A DNA stretch of 64,000 nt from Gammaproteobacteria bacterium. Its GTDB lineage: Bacteria; Pseudomonadota; Gammaproteobacteria; Xanthomonadales; SZUA-36. How positions within the stretch are numbered: the stretch's first letter is position 1; every line of letters begins with the position of its first letter. The DNA is taken from positions 62,001 to 126,000 of the forward strand of contig JAJFLA010000044.1 in NCBI GenBank assembly GCA_021772935.1, written 5' to 3'. The notes beneath the pieces were generated by a model, which saw only the letters and a program-made list of their open reading frames with translations, did no database searches and was not told the origin of the DNA. Both the position numbers and the translations under genes were made by a program. Positions 28,263 through 39,300 of this stretch are shown here, piece by piece.

Positions 28263-29213
28263 ATGAAAGTAATACTTGCCGGGGTTGGAGCCTTCGGGGT
28301 CAAACATCTTGATGGCATTAAGAATATTGATGGTGTTGAAGTCGTTGGTCTTGTCGGTCGCACCGCTGAACCAACCAGTGCAGCGGCCAGGAAATACAAT
28401 ATCGAACATGCGTTTACCAAATTGAGCGACGCGCTTGCATTGCCGGGTGTTGACGCCGTAATTTTGTGTACGCCGACACAAATGCATGCAGCACAGGCAA
28501 TTGAGTGTATGCAAGCAGGTAAACATGTGCAGGTCGAGATACCATTGGCCGATTCATGGGCGGATGCTGAAGAAGTCAATCGTGTTCAGGCCGCTACTGG
28601 TCTGGTATGCATGGTGGGACACACACGCAGATTCAACCCCTCACATCAATGGGTGCACCAGCGTGTTCAAAGTGGCGAGATCAATATTCAGCAGATGGAT
28701 GTGCAAACCTATTTCTTTCGGCGCAAGAACATCAATGCTGTCGGTGCCGCACGTTCGTGGACCGACCACCTGCTGTGGCACCATGCAGCCCACACAGTGG
28801 ACTTGTTTCAGTATCAAACCGGAGAAAAAGTTGTTTCGGTCAATGGTCTGCAAGGGCCGCCCCACCTTGAGCTTGGAATCGCGATGGATATGTCTATCCA
28901 GCTAAAAACAGAAGGCGGTGCGATTTGTACTTTGTCTCTATCATTTAACAATGACGGCCCCTTGGGCACATTCTTTCGCTATATCTGTGATAACGGCACC
29001 TATATCGCGCGTTATGATGACCTGGTTGATGGTTATGAAAAGCCGATTGATGTTTCCAATGTAGATGTCTCAATGAATGGTATTGAATTACAGGATCGCG
29101 AGTTCTTTGCCGCGATCCGTGAAGGCCGTGAGCCGAACTCGTCTGTTGGGCAGGTGCTGGACTGCTACCGGGTTCTGAATGAGCTTGAATTACAATTCGG
29201 CTCTACTGGCTAG
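28263..29213 (+). CDS. ligC: 4-carboxy-2-hydroxymuconate-6-semialdehyde dehydrogenase
   Basis: 316 residues, Gfo/Idh/MocA fold. It oxidises the LigAB ring-cleavage product (as its hemiacetal) to 2-pyrone-4,6-dicarboxylate with NAD(P)+. Seen: nucleotide-binding 'LAGVGAFGVKHLDGI', 'ILCTPTQMHAAQAIECMQAGKHVQVEIPLA' with the family's E-I-P/K region, and 'GHTRRFNPSHQW', 'SWTDHLLWHHAAHTVD'. The start has GAGGA eight bases upstream. Its end overlaps the open frame of the following reductase gene, but that gene's likely start lies after the ligC stop. Confidence 0.94.
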   Translation: MKVILAGVGAFGVKHLDGIKNIDGVEVVGLVGRTAEPTSAAARKYNIEHAFTKLSDALALPGVDAVILCTPTQMHAAQAIECMQAGKHVQVEIPLADSWADAEEVNRVQAATGLVCMVGHTRRFNPSHQWVHQRVQSGEINIQQMDVQTYFFRRKNINAVGAARSWTDHLLWHHAAHTVDLFQYQTGEKVVSVNGLQGPPHLELGIAMDMSIQLKTEGGAICTLSLSFNNDGPLGTFFRYICDNGTYIARYDDLVDGYEKPIDVSNVDVSMNGIELQDREFFAAIREGREPNSSVGQVLDCYRVLNELELQFGSTG

Positions 29214-29223
29214 CGCGCCAGGG

Positions 29224-30237
29224 ATGCCACCTCATCATAGAATGATCGGCACCGTTCCGGTGCCAGCAATCGGACTCGGTTGTATGAACGTGTCACATGC
29301 CTATGGGGTTCCGCCGAGCCCCAAGGTTGGACGACGATTACTGCAAAAGGCGCTTGATCTTGGCGTTGTTCATTTTGATACCGCCGCGCTGTATGGCTTT
29401 GGCAAAAATGAAGCGCTAATAGGACCGGTGATTAAGCCATTTCGTGAGCAGATATTCCTCGCGAGTAAGTGTGGCCTGGCTGGCGTTGATGGCAAACGGG
29501 TGATTGACGGCAGACCAAAAACTCTCAAAACGACCTGCGATAATGCTTTGCAGAAACTGCAAACAGATGTCATTGATCTTTATTATCTACACCGTTGGGA
29601 TAGGCAAGTGCCATTGGAAGACAGTATTGGCGCTTTGACGGATCTGATTACGGAAGGAAAGATCAAACAAATTGGGCTATCGGAGGTGTCTGCCGATACA
29701 CTCAGAAAAGTACACGCAATACATCCGGTAGCAGCGGTTCAGTCAGAGTATTCATTGTGGAGCCGCAATGCCGAAGTGGCGGTGCTCGATGCCTGTGCTG
29801 AACTGGGGGTTGCCTATATTGCTTTTTCGCCACTCGCACGTGGGTTTTTGGCAGATCTCGAACTGAATCCAGCAGACTTTGCGGACCGCGATGTACGCCG
29901 TGGAATGCCAAGGTTCCAGCCAGAACATTTTATCGAGAATGCCAGGCTGAGAGCGGGTTATCGCCGTATTGCCGATGAAGCAGCGTGTACCCCGGCACAA
30001 TTGGCACTGGCCTGGTTATTGGGTCGCGCACCGCATATACATGTCATACCCGGTACCACCCGTTGTGACCACCTTGAAGAAAATCTCAAAGCAGCAGAGA
30101 TTTCACTGAATGAGCAGACACTCATTGCTCTGGATGACCTGATTAACCCCGACACCGTTAGCGGTCCACGCTACAACACGGCGACACAAGCAGAGGTCGA
30201 TACGGAGGAAATCAGAAGCTCCCGTGCTCTGAAATGA
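29224..30237 (+). CDS. Aldo/keto reductase
   Basis: 337 residues from the ATG at 29224 (29179 and 29242 are also in frame; none has a clear ribosome site). AKR features: 'VHFDTAALYGFGKNEALIGPVI' with the catalytic Asp and Tyr, 'ASKCG' with the Lys, 'DLYYLHRWD' with the His, and 'AYIAFSPLARGFL', 'HVIPGTTR'. It follows ligC by ten bases, so it is probably in the lig operon. A step for it in the known pathway is not needed; it might reduce a related aldehyde or ketone. Confidence 0.85.
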   Translation: MPPHHRMIGTVPVPAIGLGCMNVSHAYGVPPSPKVGRRLLQKALDLGVVHFDTAALYGFGKNEALIGPVIKPFREQIFLASKCGLAGVDGKRVIDGRPKTLKTTCDNALQKLQTDVIDLYYLHRWDRQVPLEDSIGALTDLITEGKIKQIGLSEVSADTLRKVHAIHPVAAVQSEYSLWSRNAEVAVLDACAELGVAYIAFSPLARGFLADLELNPADFADRDVRRGMPRFQPEHFIENARLRAGYRRIADEAACTPAQLALAWLLGRAPHIHVIPGTTRCDHLEENLKAAEISLNEQTLIALDDLINPDTVSGPRYNTATQAEVDTEEIRSSRALK

Positions 30238-30242
30238 CTTGG

Positions 30243-31292
30243 CTAATGCGGTCTGGACAATACCCTGACCGGCACATCCAGCCCGAATTCAAATGAATCA
30301 AAAAATATCCGGCGTTGTTCTGCCCCGTGTGAGAGAAAGGCGGCACGGCCTGCATCGATCATCGCCGGTGGACCGCTCATGTAGATATCAAAGTCCGAGA
30401 GGTCTGGGTATTGCTCCAATACGGCTTCATGGATAAAGCCATAATAGCTACCATCGGGTGTTTCACTTTGTGCTTCTGAGAGTGCATTGGAATACTGGAT
30501 GTGACCATTTTCTTCGGCCCACTTAAGCGCCTGCTCATGCATGTAGAGTTCAGTCTGGCTGCGTACGCCCCAAAACAGGTGCAACGGGCGTTGGTCGTGG
30601 TGGCTTAATAAGTCTTCAATCATAGACTTTAAAGGTGCAAAGCCGGTGCCGCCGCCCATCAATATCATTGGCCGTTCAGTCTTGTCATTGCGGATAAAAA
30701 ATGTACCCAAGGGTGCTTCGAGTCGCAGGATGTCACGTTCCTTCAGTTCGTCAAAAACCCAGCCGGTGAACCCGCCCCCTTCGACGTGGCGGATATGCAA
30801 TTCGATCACATCTTCTGATTGCGGTGCGCTGGCAATAGAAAACGCCCGTCGCTTACCATCTGGCAACAGTATCTCCAGATATTGACCGGCCAGAAATTGT
30901 AATCGTTGAGCATCAGGCAATTTGATCTTGATTTGCATAACATCAGGTGCCAACAATGTCTTTTCGATCACGCGTGCCGGCATTTTACGTACTTGGATGT
31001 CCCGCACGGCCTCAATTTCGCGGACGCGAATAATCAGGTCTTCGGTTGGCTCTGCCTGACACAAAAGCGCACAGCCCGTGGCGATTTCGTCCTGACTCAG
31101 CGCTAACGGCGGGTGAAAAGGGTAATGTATGTTCCCAGACTCCAGCCTGCCTTTGCAACTGCCACAGGTACCGTTTTTGCAGCTGTAAGGCAGCATCACA
31201 CCCTGTCTCAGTGCGGCGTTTAATATGGACTCACCTTCATTGACACTAAAGATGGCGCCGCTGTTGATATTTTTGACCTGAAATTGCTTCAT
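30243..31292 (-). CDS. Ferredoxin-type flavin reductase (2Fe-2S, FAD, NAD domains)
   Basis: 349 residues from the ATG at 31292 with AGGTG upstream. Domains: N-terminal 2Fe-2S ferredoxin with 'PYSCKNGTCGSCKG' and 'CALLCQ' (about 35-75), then an FAD-binding barrel with 'RAFSIAS' (RxxS), then an NAD domain with 'LMGGGTGFAPLKSMIE' and 'YMSGPPAMIDAG'. This is the layout of oxygenase reductases and of CDP-6-deoxy-delta-3,4-glucoseen reductase-like proteins. No terminal oxygenase is present here. It is convergent with the aldo/keto reductase gene. Confidence 0.88.
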   Translation of the reverse strand: MKQFQVKNINSGAIFSVNEGESILNAALRQGVMLPYSCKNGTCGSCKGRLESGNIHYPFHPPLALSQDEIATGCALLCQAEPTEDLIIRVREIEAVRDIQVRKMPARVIEKTLLAPDVMQIKIKLPDAQRLQFLAGQYLEILLPDGKRRAFSIASAPQSEDVIELHIRHVEGGGFTGWVFDELKERDILRLEAPLGTFFIRNDKTERPMILMGGGTGFAPLKSMIEDLLSHHDQRPLHLFWGVRSQTELYMHEQALKWAEENGHIQYSNALSEAQSETPDGSYYGFIHEAVLEQYPDLSDFDIYMSGPPAMIDAGRAAFLSHGAEQRRIFFDSFEFGLDVPVRVLSRPH

Positions 31293-31407
31293 AACACCTG
31301 TTAGCCAGATTAGTTCGTGGGTTTGAAATTGAACCGCTGCGTATTGTCGCTGATGTGATAACCTTTCCGCCACTTTTCTGAAAGCTTGGAGTAGTTGTCA
31401 GCAGATC

Positions 31408-32178
31408 ATGATTTCAAAGTTTGCTTCAATCTTGCGTTTCCTTTTTCGTACTCTATTGCTGGTATTGTTCTTGCTTTTTGGTCTTTTGCCGACGTTGTGG
31501 GTGATCAATCATTATCAACACCTTGATTCAGCGGTTGGTTGGCGTAAAGCAGATGCCCTGGGTAGCCGTCTGGCAACCTGGCTGCTATGGTTTTTCGGTA
31601 TTCGGGTCAAGCTTAGTGGCGCACCTGCTGATGGCCCGGTATTGGTTGTGGCCAATCATATTTCCTGGCTGGATATCCTGGCTTTGAGCACCGACTGTGC
31701 ACTGAGTTTTGTCGCCAAAGCAGAAATAGAACAATGGCCCCTATTCAGTTATGTAGCACGCACTGGAAACACCATTTTTCATCAGCGCGGTTCACATGAT
31801 TCGGCCGATGATGTCACTTCGATGATGGTTCAGCGCTTACGACAGGGACGGCGGGTCGCCATTTTTCCTGAAGGTGGCATTTTACCGGGTGTCGAGGTAC
31901 GGGTATTTCATGCACGCATGTTCCGCGCCGCGGTGGATGCTGAGTGTCCGGTACAGCCGGTCATGGTTCGTTATATACGCAACGGCAAGCGCGATGATGA
32001 TATTTTGTTTCATCACAACGAGAGCATGCTGGCGAACTTTAGCCGCCTGTTGGCCCGGCCCGGAGCAACGGCAGACGTACATTTTCTGCCAACAATCGAC
32101 AGCACGGGCAAACCGCGTCGTGCCTTGGCCGAAACAGCCCGGGCAGCTGTGATCAGTCATTATGAAAGTGACGCATGA
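31408..32178 (+). CDS. 1-acyl-sn-glycerol-3-phosphate acyltransferase (PlsC family)
   Basis: 256 residues. A hydrophobic N-terminal anchor (~9-33) is followed by the acyltransferase motifs: HX4D as H84-ISWL-D89 in 'VANHISWLD', and 'FPEGG' at 153-157. It acylates lysophosphatidate to phosphatidate at the inner membrane. It overlaps the next gene by four bases (ATGA), so it is coupled to a YheT-like hydrolase. Divergent from the reductase gene. Confidence 0.9.
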   Translation: MISKFASILRFLFRTLLLVLFLLFGLLPTLWVINHYQHLDSAVGWRKADALGSRLATWLLWFFGIRVKLSGAPADGPVLVVANHISWLDILALSTDCALSFVAKAEIEQWPLFSYVARTGNTIFHQRGSHDSADDVTSMMVQRLRQGRRVAIFPEGGILPGVEVRVFHARMFRAAVDAECPVQPVMVRYIRNGKRDDDILFHHNESMLANFSRLLARPGATADVHFLPTIDSTGKPRRALAETARAAVISHYESDA

Positions 32179-33185
32179 AAAGCACTATCATTACAGCGGA
32201 ATCATTTCTTCCCCCGTTCGGCTTGCGCAATACCCATACGCAATCGATGATCAACAGCAGTGGTTACCGGCGGCGCATTGTCAGCAGGCGTTCAAAAGCA
32301 TTATTGGCCGCAGAGACCGACTGGTTGGTTGATGCTGGTGATGGTGTGCGTTTGCTTGGGCATTATTCCGCGCAAGCGGGTGATAGCAAGGGGCTGGTCA
32401 TCCTGTTTCATGGTTGGGAGGGCAGTAGTCGTTCCAATTATATTGTCGGTGCGGGCGGCATGTTGTATGAACAGGGTTTTGATGTGTTTCGCCTGAATTT
32501 TCGAGATCATGGCGACAGCCACCATATGAATTCCGGTATTTTCCATTCCTGCCTGCTGCAGGAAGTCATACATGCGCTACAGGATATACAGCAACGCACC
32601 GCTGCATCTGATTGGGCGCTGTCGGGTTATTCCCTGGGTGGTAATTTTGCCCTCAGAGTGGCATTGCAAGCACCTTCAGCAGGACTGTCAATCAAGCAGG
32701 TTGTTGCGGTCTGTCCGGTCGTTTCGCCTGCAAATGTACTCAAAGCCATGGAGGACGGCCCCAAGGGTTATGAAAGCTACTTCATCCGCAAATGGGCAAA
32801 ATCATTAAAGCTCAAAGAATCTTTATTTCCAGATGCCTATGAATATGAAGAGTGGCACGCGCTGGAAAGTCTGCGAGAAAGGACCGGCTTTTTGGCCACA
32901 CGTTACTACGAGTTTGAGACACTGGAAGATTATTTTGACGGTTATTCAATCGCGGGTAATCGTCTCGCTGCATTGAAGATACCCACAACCATTCTGACCT
33001 CCGAGGACGACATGGTGGTACCGGTTGCTGATTTTAAGAGCTTGCCGGAGAATGAATGCATTGAATTACTGGTGGCACGATACGGTGGCCATTGTGCATT
33101 TTTGAAGAATTGGAAAATAGAAAGCTGGGCAGATGATGTCATTGTCGAGCGTGTGTTAAAAAGCTGTGCCCCGCCCCGCGTATAA
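32175..33185 (+). CDS. YheT-like alpha/beta hydrolase
   Basis: 336 residues. The alpha/beta hydrolase features are 'ILFHGWEGSSRSNYI' (oxyanion region), 'LNFRDHGDSHH', nucleophile elbow 'SGYSLGGNFAL', 'ILTSEDDMVVP' with the acid and 'RYGGHCAFL' with the His. These runs are typical of the YheT/Abhd subfamily; substrates are unknown, likely esters or lipids. Its coupling to plsC suggests a lipid-related role. Confidence 0.85.
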   Translation: MKSTIITAESFLPPFGLRNTHTQSMINSSGYRRRIVSRRSKALLAAETDWLVDAGDGVRLLGHYSAQAGDSKGLVILFHGWEGSSRSNYIVGAGGMLYEQGFDVFRLNFRDHGDSHHMNSGIFHSCLLQEVIHALQDIQQRTAASDWALSGYSLGGNFALRVALQAPSAGLSIKQVVAVCPVVSPANVLKAMEDGPKGYESYFIRKWAKSLKLKESLFPDAYEYEEWHALESLRERTGFLATRYYEFETLEDYFDGYSIAGNRLAALKIPTTILTSEDDMVVPVADFKSLPENECIELLVARYGGHCAFLKNWKIESWADDVIVERVLKSCAPPRV

Positions 33186-33317
33186 TTTATTGCGCTCCGT
33201 CACCCATAATTAATGCATTACGCAGCCAAAAAGAATACAGACATAGTCATAGCCTCGACCGAGGCACATAAGGTGGGTACACTGCCCCGAATCAATTTTT
33301 GCCACGAGGATTTTTCT

Positions 33318-36038
33318 ATGCCATTTGCTGTCACTCGCTTGTTGTTGATCACCATTGTCTTTGTATTCAGCCTGTCAGCCTGTGAACAGGAACCGCCGAA
33401 TGTGTCCGCTACGGAATCAGCAACAGAGACGACCAGCACAAAAGGTGATATTCCACTGGGGCAATTACCAGCCGAGGTGGTGCCCACGGCTTATCAACTG
33501 GAATTAACTATTGTTCCTGAACTGGAACGATTTAGCGGCAAGGCGGGTATCGATCTGAATATTACCGGCAGCAAAGACCATTTCTACCTGCATGGCAAAG
33601 GCTTGTCTGTCAGCAAGGCACAAATGTACTCCCAGGAGAGCACTTTTGATGTCGTTTATGAGCAGGTCGACGAAACCGGCATTGTTAAAATCAGCTTGCC
33701 GCAAGTGGTAGAAGGTAAGGTTCGCCTCGAAATAGAATACAACGCTCCTTTTAACCAGGCCTTACAAGGTTTGTACAAGGTCTCAGAAAGTGGTGAAGAC
33801 TATGCCTTTACCCAATTTGAGGCGATCTCCGCTCGCCTGGCTTTCCCCGGCTTTGATGAACCCGGCTTTAAAGCCCCGTTTGATATTACTCTGACCGTGC
33901 CTGAATACCACGCTGCGATCAGTAACACACCAGTGCTTTCCAGTGAAGTGATCGATGGCATGAAGGTGGTGCACTTTGCGCCAAGCAAACCGCTACCAAC
34001 CTATCTGATCGCATTCGCCGTAGGTGATTTTGATGTGGTCGAATGGCCAGCCCTGCCAGCCACCGATATTCGCCCAAGACCGCTACCCTTGCGTGGTATT
34101 GCGGTTAAAGGCAAAGGAGCACAGCTGGTTTATGCCTTGGAAGGTACCAATGACATAGTCACTGCACTGGAAAACTATTTTGGGACACCCTATCCGTGGG
34201 CCAAGCTGGATATTCTGGCGGTGCCTGATTTTGCCGCCGGGGCAATGGAAAACGCCGGTGCGATTACCTATCGTGAAAGTCTGTTGTTATTCGATGACAC
34301 CGCCACACCCAATCGCAAGCGTCGCTATAAAATGGTGCATGCACATGAGCTTGCGCATCAGTGGTTTGGTGATCTGGTCACACCGGCCTGGTGGAACGAT
34401 ATCTGGCTGAATGAATCCTTTGCTACCTGGATGGCGCATGTAGCGATGGATGCGGCTGAGCCCGAGGCAAATTATCGTCGTGATCTGCTTGCTCGTGGTC
34501 TTGGTGTCATGGCCGGTGACTCCCTGGTAAATGCCCGCCAGATACGTCAACCGATTTTGAGTAACAACGATATTGCAACCGCCTTTGATGGTATTACCTA
34601 CTCCAAGGGTGGGGCGGTACTTTCCATGTTCGAAAACTTTCTTGGTCGGGACGATTTCCGCCAGGGAGTGCGTAATTATATGCAGGAGTTTCAATACGGC
34701 ACTGCGACCGCTAATGATTTTATCCGTCATCTGGCTGCCGCATCGACCAGCCAGCCTGCCGATGTTGTCATCGAAAGCTTTAATTCATTCATTGAACAAG
34801 CCGGCTTGCCGCTGGTTGAACTGGCCTCTCAATGCGATGACGGTGGTGTGAGCGTCTTTTTGAAGCAATCCCGTTACTTCCCGCTGGGCTCCAGTGGTGG
34901 TCATGACCAGCAATGGAAAATCCCGGTTTGCTTGCGTAGCGGCAACGCCGATGGAGCCAGCAAAACCTGCCTGATGCTGACTGAAAAAGAGCAACGCTTC
35001 AATCTGGCACAAGCCTGCCCCGACTGGATCATCCCGAATGCCGACAGCACCGGTTATTATCGGTTTAGCCTGAGTCAGGATGACTGGGACAAGCTGCTCG
35101 CCAACAGTGACAAGCAAAATACAGATGAAATGATGGCAATGCTGGGCAGTCTCACCGGGGCTTTTAATTCTGGTGCCCTGGATGTTGCCACACTGATGGC
35201 GATCGCCCCACAGCTTATTGCCAGCCCGGACTGGCAGGTGGCTACCTCACCCATCGGGCATTTGACCTTTATGTATGACCGGATGGCCAGCGAAGGTCAG
35301 AAACAGGCCCTTGAACAACGCTTTGCAGAGTTTTACTCCGGCAAACTGGAAGACACCGGTCTGGCAGCCACCGAAGACCGCGATAAAGCTCGCCTGCAAG
35401 GTGCATTGGTTGCATTTTTGGCACAAACTGCGAAGCAAGCAGAATTGCGGGCTGAACTGGTAACCATGGCCGTGGCTTACAGTGGTTATGGAGCAGACAA
35501 CAAAGTACATCCTGCCGCTGCCAACCCGATTATTATTGGCACGGCACTGTCGGTGGCTGTTGATGAGCTGGGCAATGATTTTGTAGACCACTTGAGACAG
35601 TTGGCACTCGCCTCCACTGATGCTGTTGTGCGTGGGCGCACCCTCGGTGCTATCGGCAATACTAAAGACCCGGTAAAAGCAGCCGAAATTCGGGAGCTGG
35701 TTTTCTCGACAGATTTACGTAATAACGAAATTTTCAGCATCCTCTTCCCGCAAGCGTTTATGCACGAAACCCGCGATGCTACGTGGTTATGGTTCCAGCA
35801 GAATATCGATCGCATCCTGCAACGTATCCCGGAGCCCAGTTGGGGCCGTATGACCTTTGTTGGCAGTTCCTTTTGCGATACGGCCAAGCAGGCTGAAGTT
35901 GAAGCCTTTTTCGCAGAGCGTATCAGGACACTGACTGGCGGCCCCCGAAATCTGGCAAAAACGCTGGAGGGTATCGACTTGTGCCTGGCCAAAGTCGGCC
36001 AGCACAAGGCAGAAATGGATGCATGGTTGGGGCAGTGA
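33318..36038 (+). CDS. M1-family zinc aminopeptidase lipoprotein
   Basis: 906 residues from the ATG at 33318 with GAGGA upstream. The lipobox 'VFSLSAC' places it on a membrane facing the periplasm. Zinc and catalytic residues: GAMEN at 308-312, HELAH at 343-347, and E366 in 'WLNESFATW'. The C-terminal half is the helical ERAP1-like domain. It trims N-terminal residues from peptides. The next 285 bases to the receptor gene hold only a 61-codon open frame without support. Confidence 0.93.
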   Translation: MPFAVTRLLLITIVFVFSLSACEQEPPNVSATESATETTSTKGDIPLGQLPAEVVPTAYQLELTIVPELERFSGKAGIDLNITGSKDHFYLHGKGLSVSKAQMYSQESTFDVVYEQVDETGIVKISLPQVVEGKVRLEIEYNAPFNQALQGLYKVSESGEDYAFTQFEAISARLAFPGFDEPGFKAPFDITLTVPEYHAAISNTPVLSSEVIDGMKVVHFAPSKPLPTYLIAFAVGDFDVVEWPALPATDIRPRPLPLRGIAVKGKGAQLVYALEGTNDIVTALENYFGTPYPWAKLDILAVPDFAAGAMENAGAITYRESLLLFDDTATPNRKRRYKMVHAHELAHQWFGDLVTPAWWNDIWLNESFATWMAHVAMDAAEPEANYRRDLLARGLGVMAGDSLVNARQIRQPILSNNDIATAFDGITYSKGGAVLSMFENFLGRDDFRQGVRNYMQEFQYGTATANDFIRHLAAASTSQPADVVIESFNSFIEQAGLPLVELASQCDDGGVSVFLKQSRYFPLGSSGGHDQQWKIPVCLRSGNADGASKTCLMLTEKEQRFNLAQACPDWIIPNADSTGYYRFSLSQDDWDKLLANSDKQNTDEMMAMLGSLTGAFNSGALDVATLMAIAPQLIASPDWQVATSPIGHLTFMYDRMASEGQKQALEQRFAEFYSGKLEDTGLAATEDRDKARLQGALVAFLAQTAKQAELRAELVTMAVAYSGYGADNKVHPAAANPIIIGTALSVAVDELGNDFVDHLRQLALASTDAVVRGRTLGAIGNTKDPVKAAEIRELVFSTDLRNNEIFSILFPQAFMHETRDATWLWFQQNIDRILQRIPEPSWGRMTFVGSSFCDTAKQAEVEAFFAERIRTLTGGPRNLAKTLEGIDLCLAKVGQHKAEMDAWLGQ

Positions 36039-36323
36039 CCATGACAATGGCTTTCGTCCGATCATTATTTGATGACAAAGCCCGGCATCGCATTGCGCGG
36101 GCACACAGATATGAGACCGAAAATGATGTGCTCAAAGGTCATCTGCGTGGCTTGTCCAACCTTGCTGGCGGGTTGCAAATAATGACATTTCCTGATAAAA
36201 GTTACCGCGGATTAACGTTTATTTAATACTTGTTTAATACCTGTGTGTGTCACCGTTATTGTTGGTGATGGTTAAGCTTATATTTTTTATAGAGTTATTT
36301 GGTCAAATAATGGGAGAAACCAG

Positions 36324-39300
36324 ATGAGTTATAAGAATGCTTTCGAAGGGAGGATTGTTTTACAGATTCTTCTTCTAGCCTTGGTGATGGCGTTTACCGC
36401 CAATACCTCATGGGCTCAGGACGTGCAAGCTGAGGATGCGGCCGACGCCGTTGAGCAAGCTGCCGATGAGGCCACAGATGATACTGATGATAGCGATGAA
36501 GAAGAGGCTGTTAATCTGGACAAGGTTGTTGTGACCGGTTCCCGTTTGCAGCGTCAGACTTATTCCAGTATTGCACCGATGCAGATCATAACAGCCGAGG
36601 GCGCGCGTGAAGCCGGTCTGGTTGATGCAGCGGCAATTCTTCAGACATCGACCTTTTCTGCGGGGCAGCAGATCGATTTGACTTTTGGTGGTTTTGTGCT
36701 GGATAACGGTCCGGATGCATCCACTGCGAGCCTCAGGGGTCTGGGTGCTGCCAGAACTTTGTTGTTGATGAATGGTCGTCGTCTGGCGCCTTCCGGTGTT
36801 GAGGGTGCTCCTTCAGCACCTAACCTGGATCTGATACCTGCGGCGCTGGTGGAGCAGTATGAAATACTGCTAGATGGTGCATCTTCAATCTACGGCTCTG
36901 ACGCGGTAGCAGGTGTTATCAACCTGATTATGCGTAAAGACTTCGATGGTCTGGAAGTCGACCTGATCGGCAATATTCCCGACGGTGGTGCTGCTGGTGA
37001 TCACTTTTTAGCTAATGTGACCTGGGGTAAAAACTTTGACCGTGGTTTTGTCGGTGTAGGCCTGTCCTATGAAGACCAGGAAGCCATCACGCTGGATGAT
37101 CGTAAATGGACTGCGGGCTGTGACAGACATGCTGAAGTTGATCAGGATGGCAAGTTTCGCTCCCAGGATTTGTGGTACCAGCAAAACCTGGGCATGACCT
37201 TTGATGACTGTCGTCTCGGCTCGTTGGCCGGGCGTGTAATCGTTCCCACCGACTCTGGCAGCATTTATTACACACCGGGTTTCAGTAATGGTGGCTGGGG
37301 TAATTTTTCCGAGTCCTCTAACCCATTTTTCACCAAAGGCGTAGACGGCGATGGTGATGGTGTGACCGATGTGAACTTCCGTAACCATGACATTAATGGT
37401 AAGGATCAGGGTGCACACCTCATCCCGGAAGAAGACATACTCAATATCATGGCTTACGGTGAGTACGCTTTCGAAGGCGAGGCTAACAATACCGCGTTCT
37501 TCGAAGCCAACTATAGCGACCGTAATTTCTTCAGACAAGGTGGCCAACCACAGTTTTTCCCCTTTGTGCCGGCGACCAACCCCTACAACATCTGTAATCC
37601 GGATGCTGAAGGTGGTGTAGATTGTGGTGAGGCACAGGATGCTTTATATACCAACCCGAATTTTATTACAGATTTTGCGGCTAACTTTGAAGGTCTTTGT
37701 GCTTCGTTTGGTATTCCACTTGCAGGTTGCACACCGGCAACTTTTGGTTTGTTGACTGGTCCACTGGGTCCATTGCAGACCCGTCCAGTTGTTGCGGTCG
37801 CGGGTGACCGTGACAACACAAGAACAGAAACCGAGCAAATCAGGGTGGTTCTGGGTTTGAAAGGCGACCTGCCTTTCATGAATAATAACCTGCTAAGTAA
37901 CTGGGTTTATGAGACATCTTTCAGCTATCAGAAGTCTGATAGTGACGCGCATCGTGTTGGTATTCGTGAAGACCGTTACGATTATTCGGTGGAAACCAGT
38001 CGTGTTGATGCCAATGGCAACATAGTCTGCGGTAATAACGATGGTTGTGTGCCGATTAATATGTTTGCACCTTCTTTGTATGAAGGTGTGGTTGGCAGCT
38101 TCGCCACCCAGGCAGAGCGGGATTACCTGTTTGACTCCCGCGATTTTAATACCAAATATACCCAGACTGTATTCTCAGCCTTTGCCAGTGGTTTTATGGG
38201 CGAACTTCAGGGCGGCACAATCCTCGCTGGTCTTGGTGTTGAGTTGCGTACCGATGACATCGATTCCATACCGGATGATATTGCCCGTGATGGTCTGTTT
38301 TTTGGCTTCTTTTCCGATGGCGGAGCTGTTGGTGATAAATGGACCCGTGAAGCGTTTGGTGAAATCGAACTGCCGTTCTTTGCCGGCAAACCTTTTGCGG
38401 AAGAACTGGTGTTGAACTTATCCGGTCGCTGGACCGATGATGAGATCTATGGTTCTGATACCACCGGCTCAGCAAAACTGGGCTGGCGTCCAATCCCCAG
38501 TTTATTGCTGCGTGCGACCTACGGCACATCTTTCCGTGCGCCGAACCTGCGTGAGGTTTTCCTGCAGGACCAATCTGGTTTTGGCAATATATCTGATCCC
38601 TGTATTGTTCCAGCGGGCGCACGCAATGCTCTCGATGGCTCTTACAACCCGAGTGGCGACACTCGCGAGGCACAGGTACTGGCGAACTGTGTAGCCCAGG
38701 GTGTTGACCCGACCCAGCTCGATAACAACGGTTTTTCGACTCTAAGCACAGAGATTGCAACTGGCGGTTCCTTAGATCTGGAAGCAGAAACATCCGATTC
38801 GTTCACCTACGGCTTTGCTTTTGAGCAGCCATGGTTTGATACTTTCGATCTGTCTTTTGGTGCGACCTATTATGAAATCACCATTAACAATACGATCATT
38901 GAGCCCAGCGGCCAGTTTCTGGTCAACGATTGCTTTACCGACCCAGAGTTGGACAGCACGTTTTGCGGCGCGATTGTTCGTGGTAGTGATGGTTTCATAG
39001 ACATCATCAACGCCGGTTTCATCAACCGTGATGAAGAGAAGAACAGAGGTGTAGACATCAATGTTAATTTTGATAAGACCTTCTCGATTCTGGGTGGCAA
39101 GGGCCTCAGATTTGGTTCCGACTTGCAGGTGAATCATTCCATCGAGGCGTCTGACACTTTTGTGGATGATAACGGTAATACCAACTTTGACGACGACGAT
39201 AATGAGTTTGGTTTTCCCAATTGGAAAGGCCAGCTGTCATTACGTGGTCAGGTCGATGATTGGACAGTTGCATGGACCACTAATTATATCGGTCGGGTAA

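Noticed and set aside
36041-36226. Open frame of 61 codons after the M1 aminopeptidase gene
   Set aside because: No ribosome site, no recognisable domain, and it begins three bases after the peptidase stop in the promoter region of the receptor gene.
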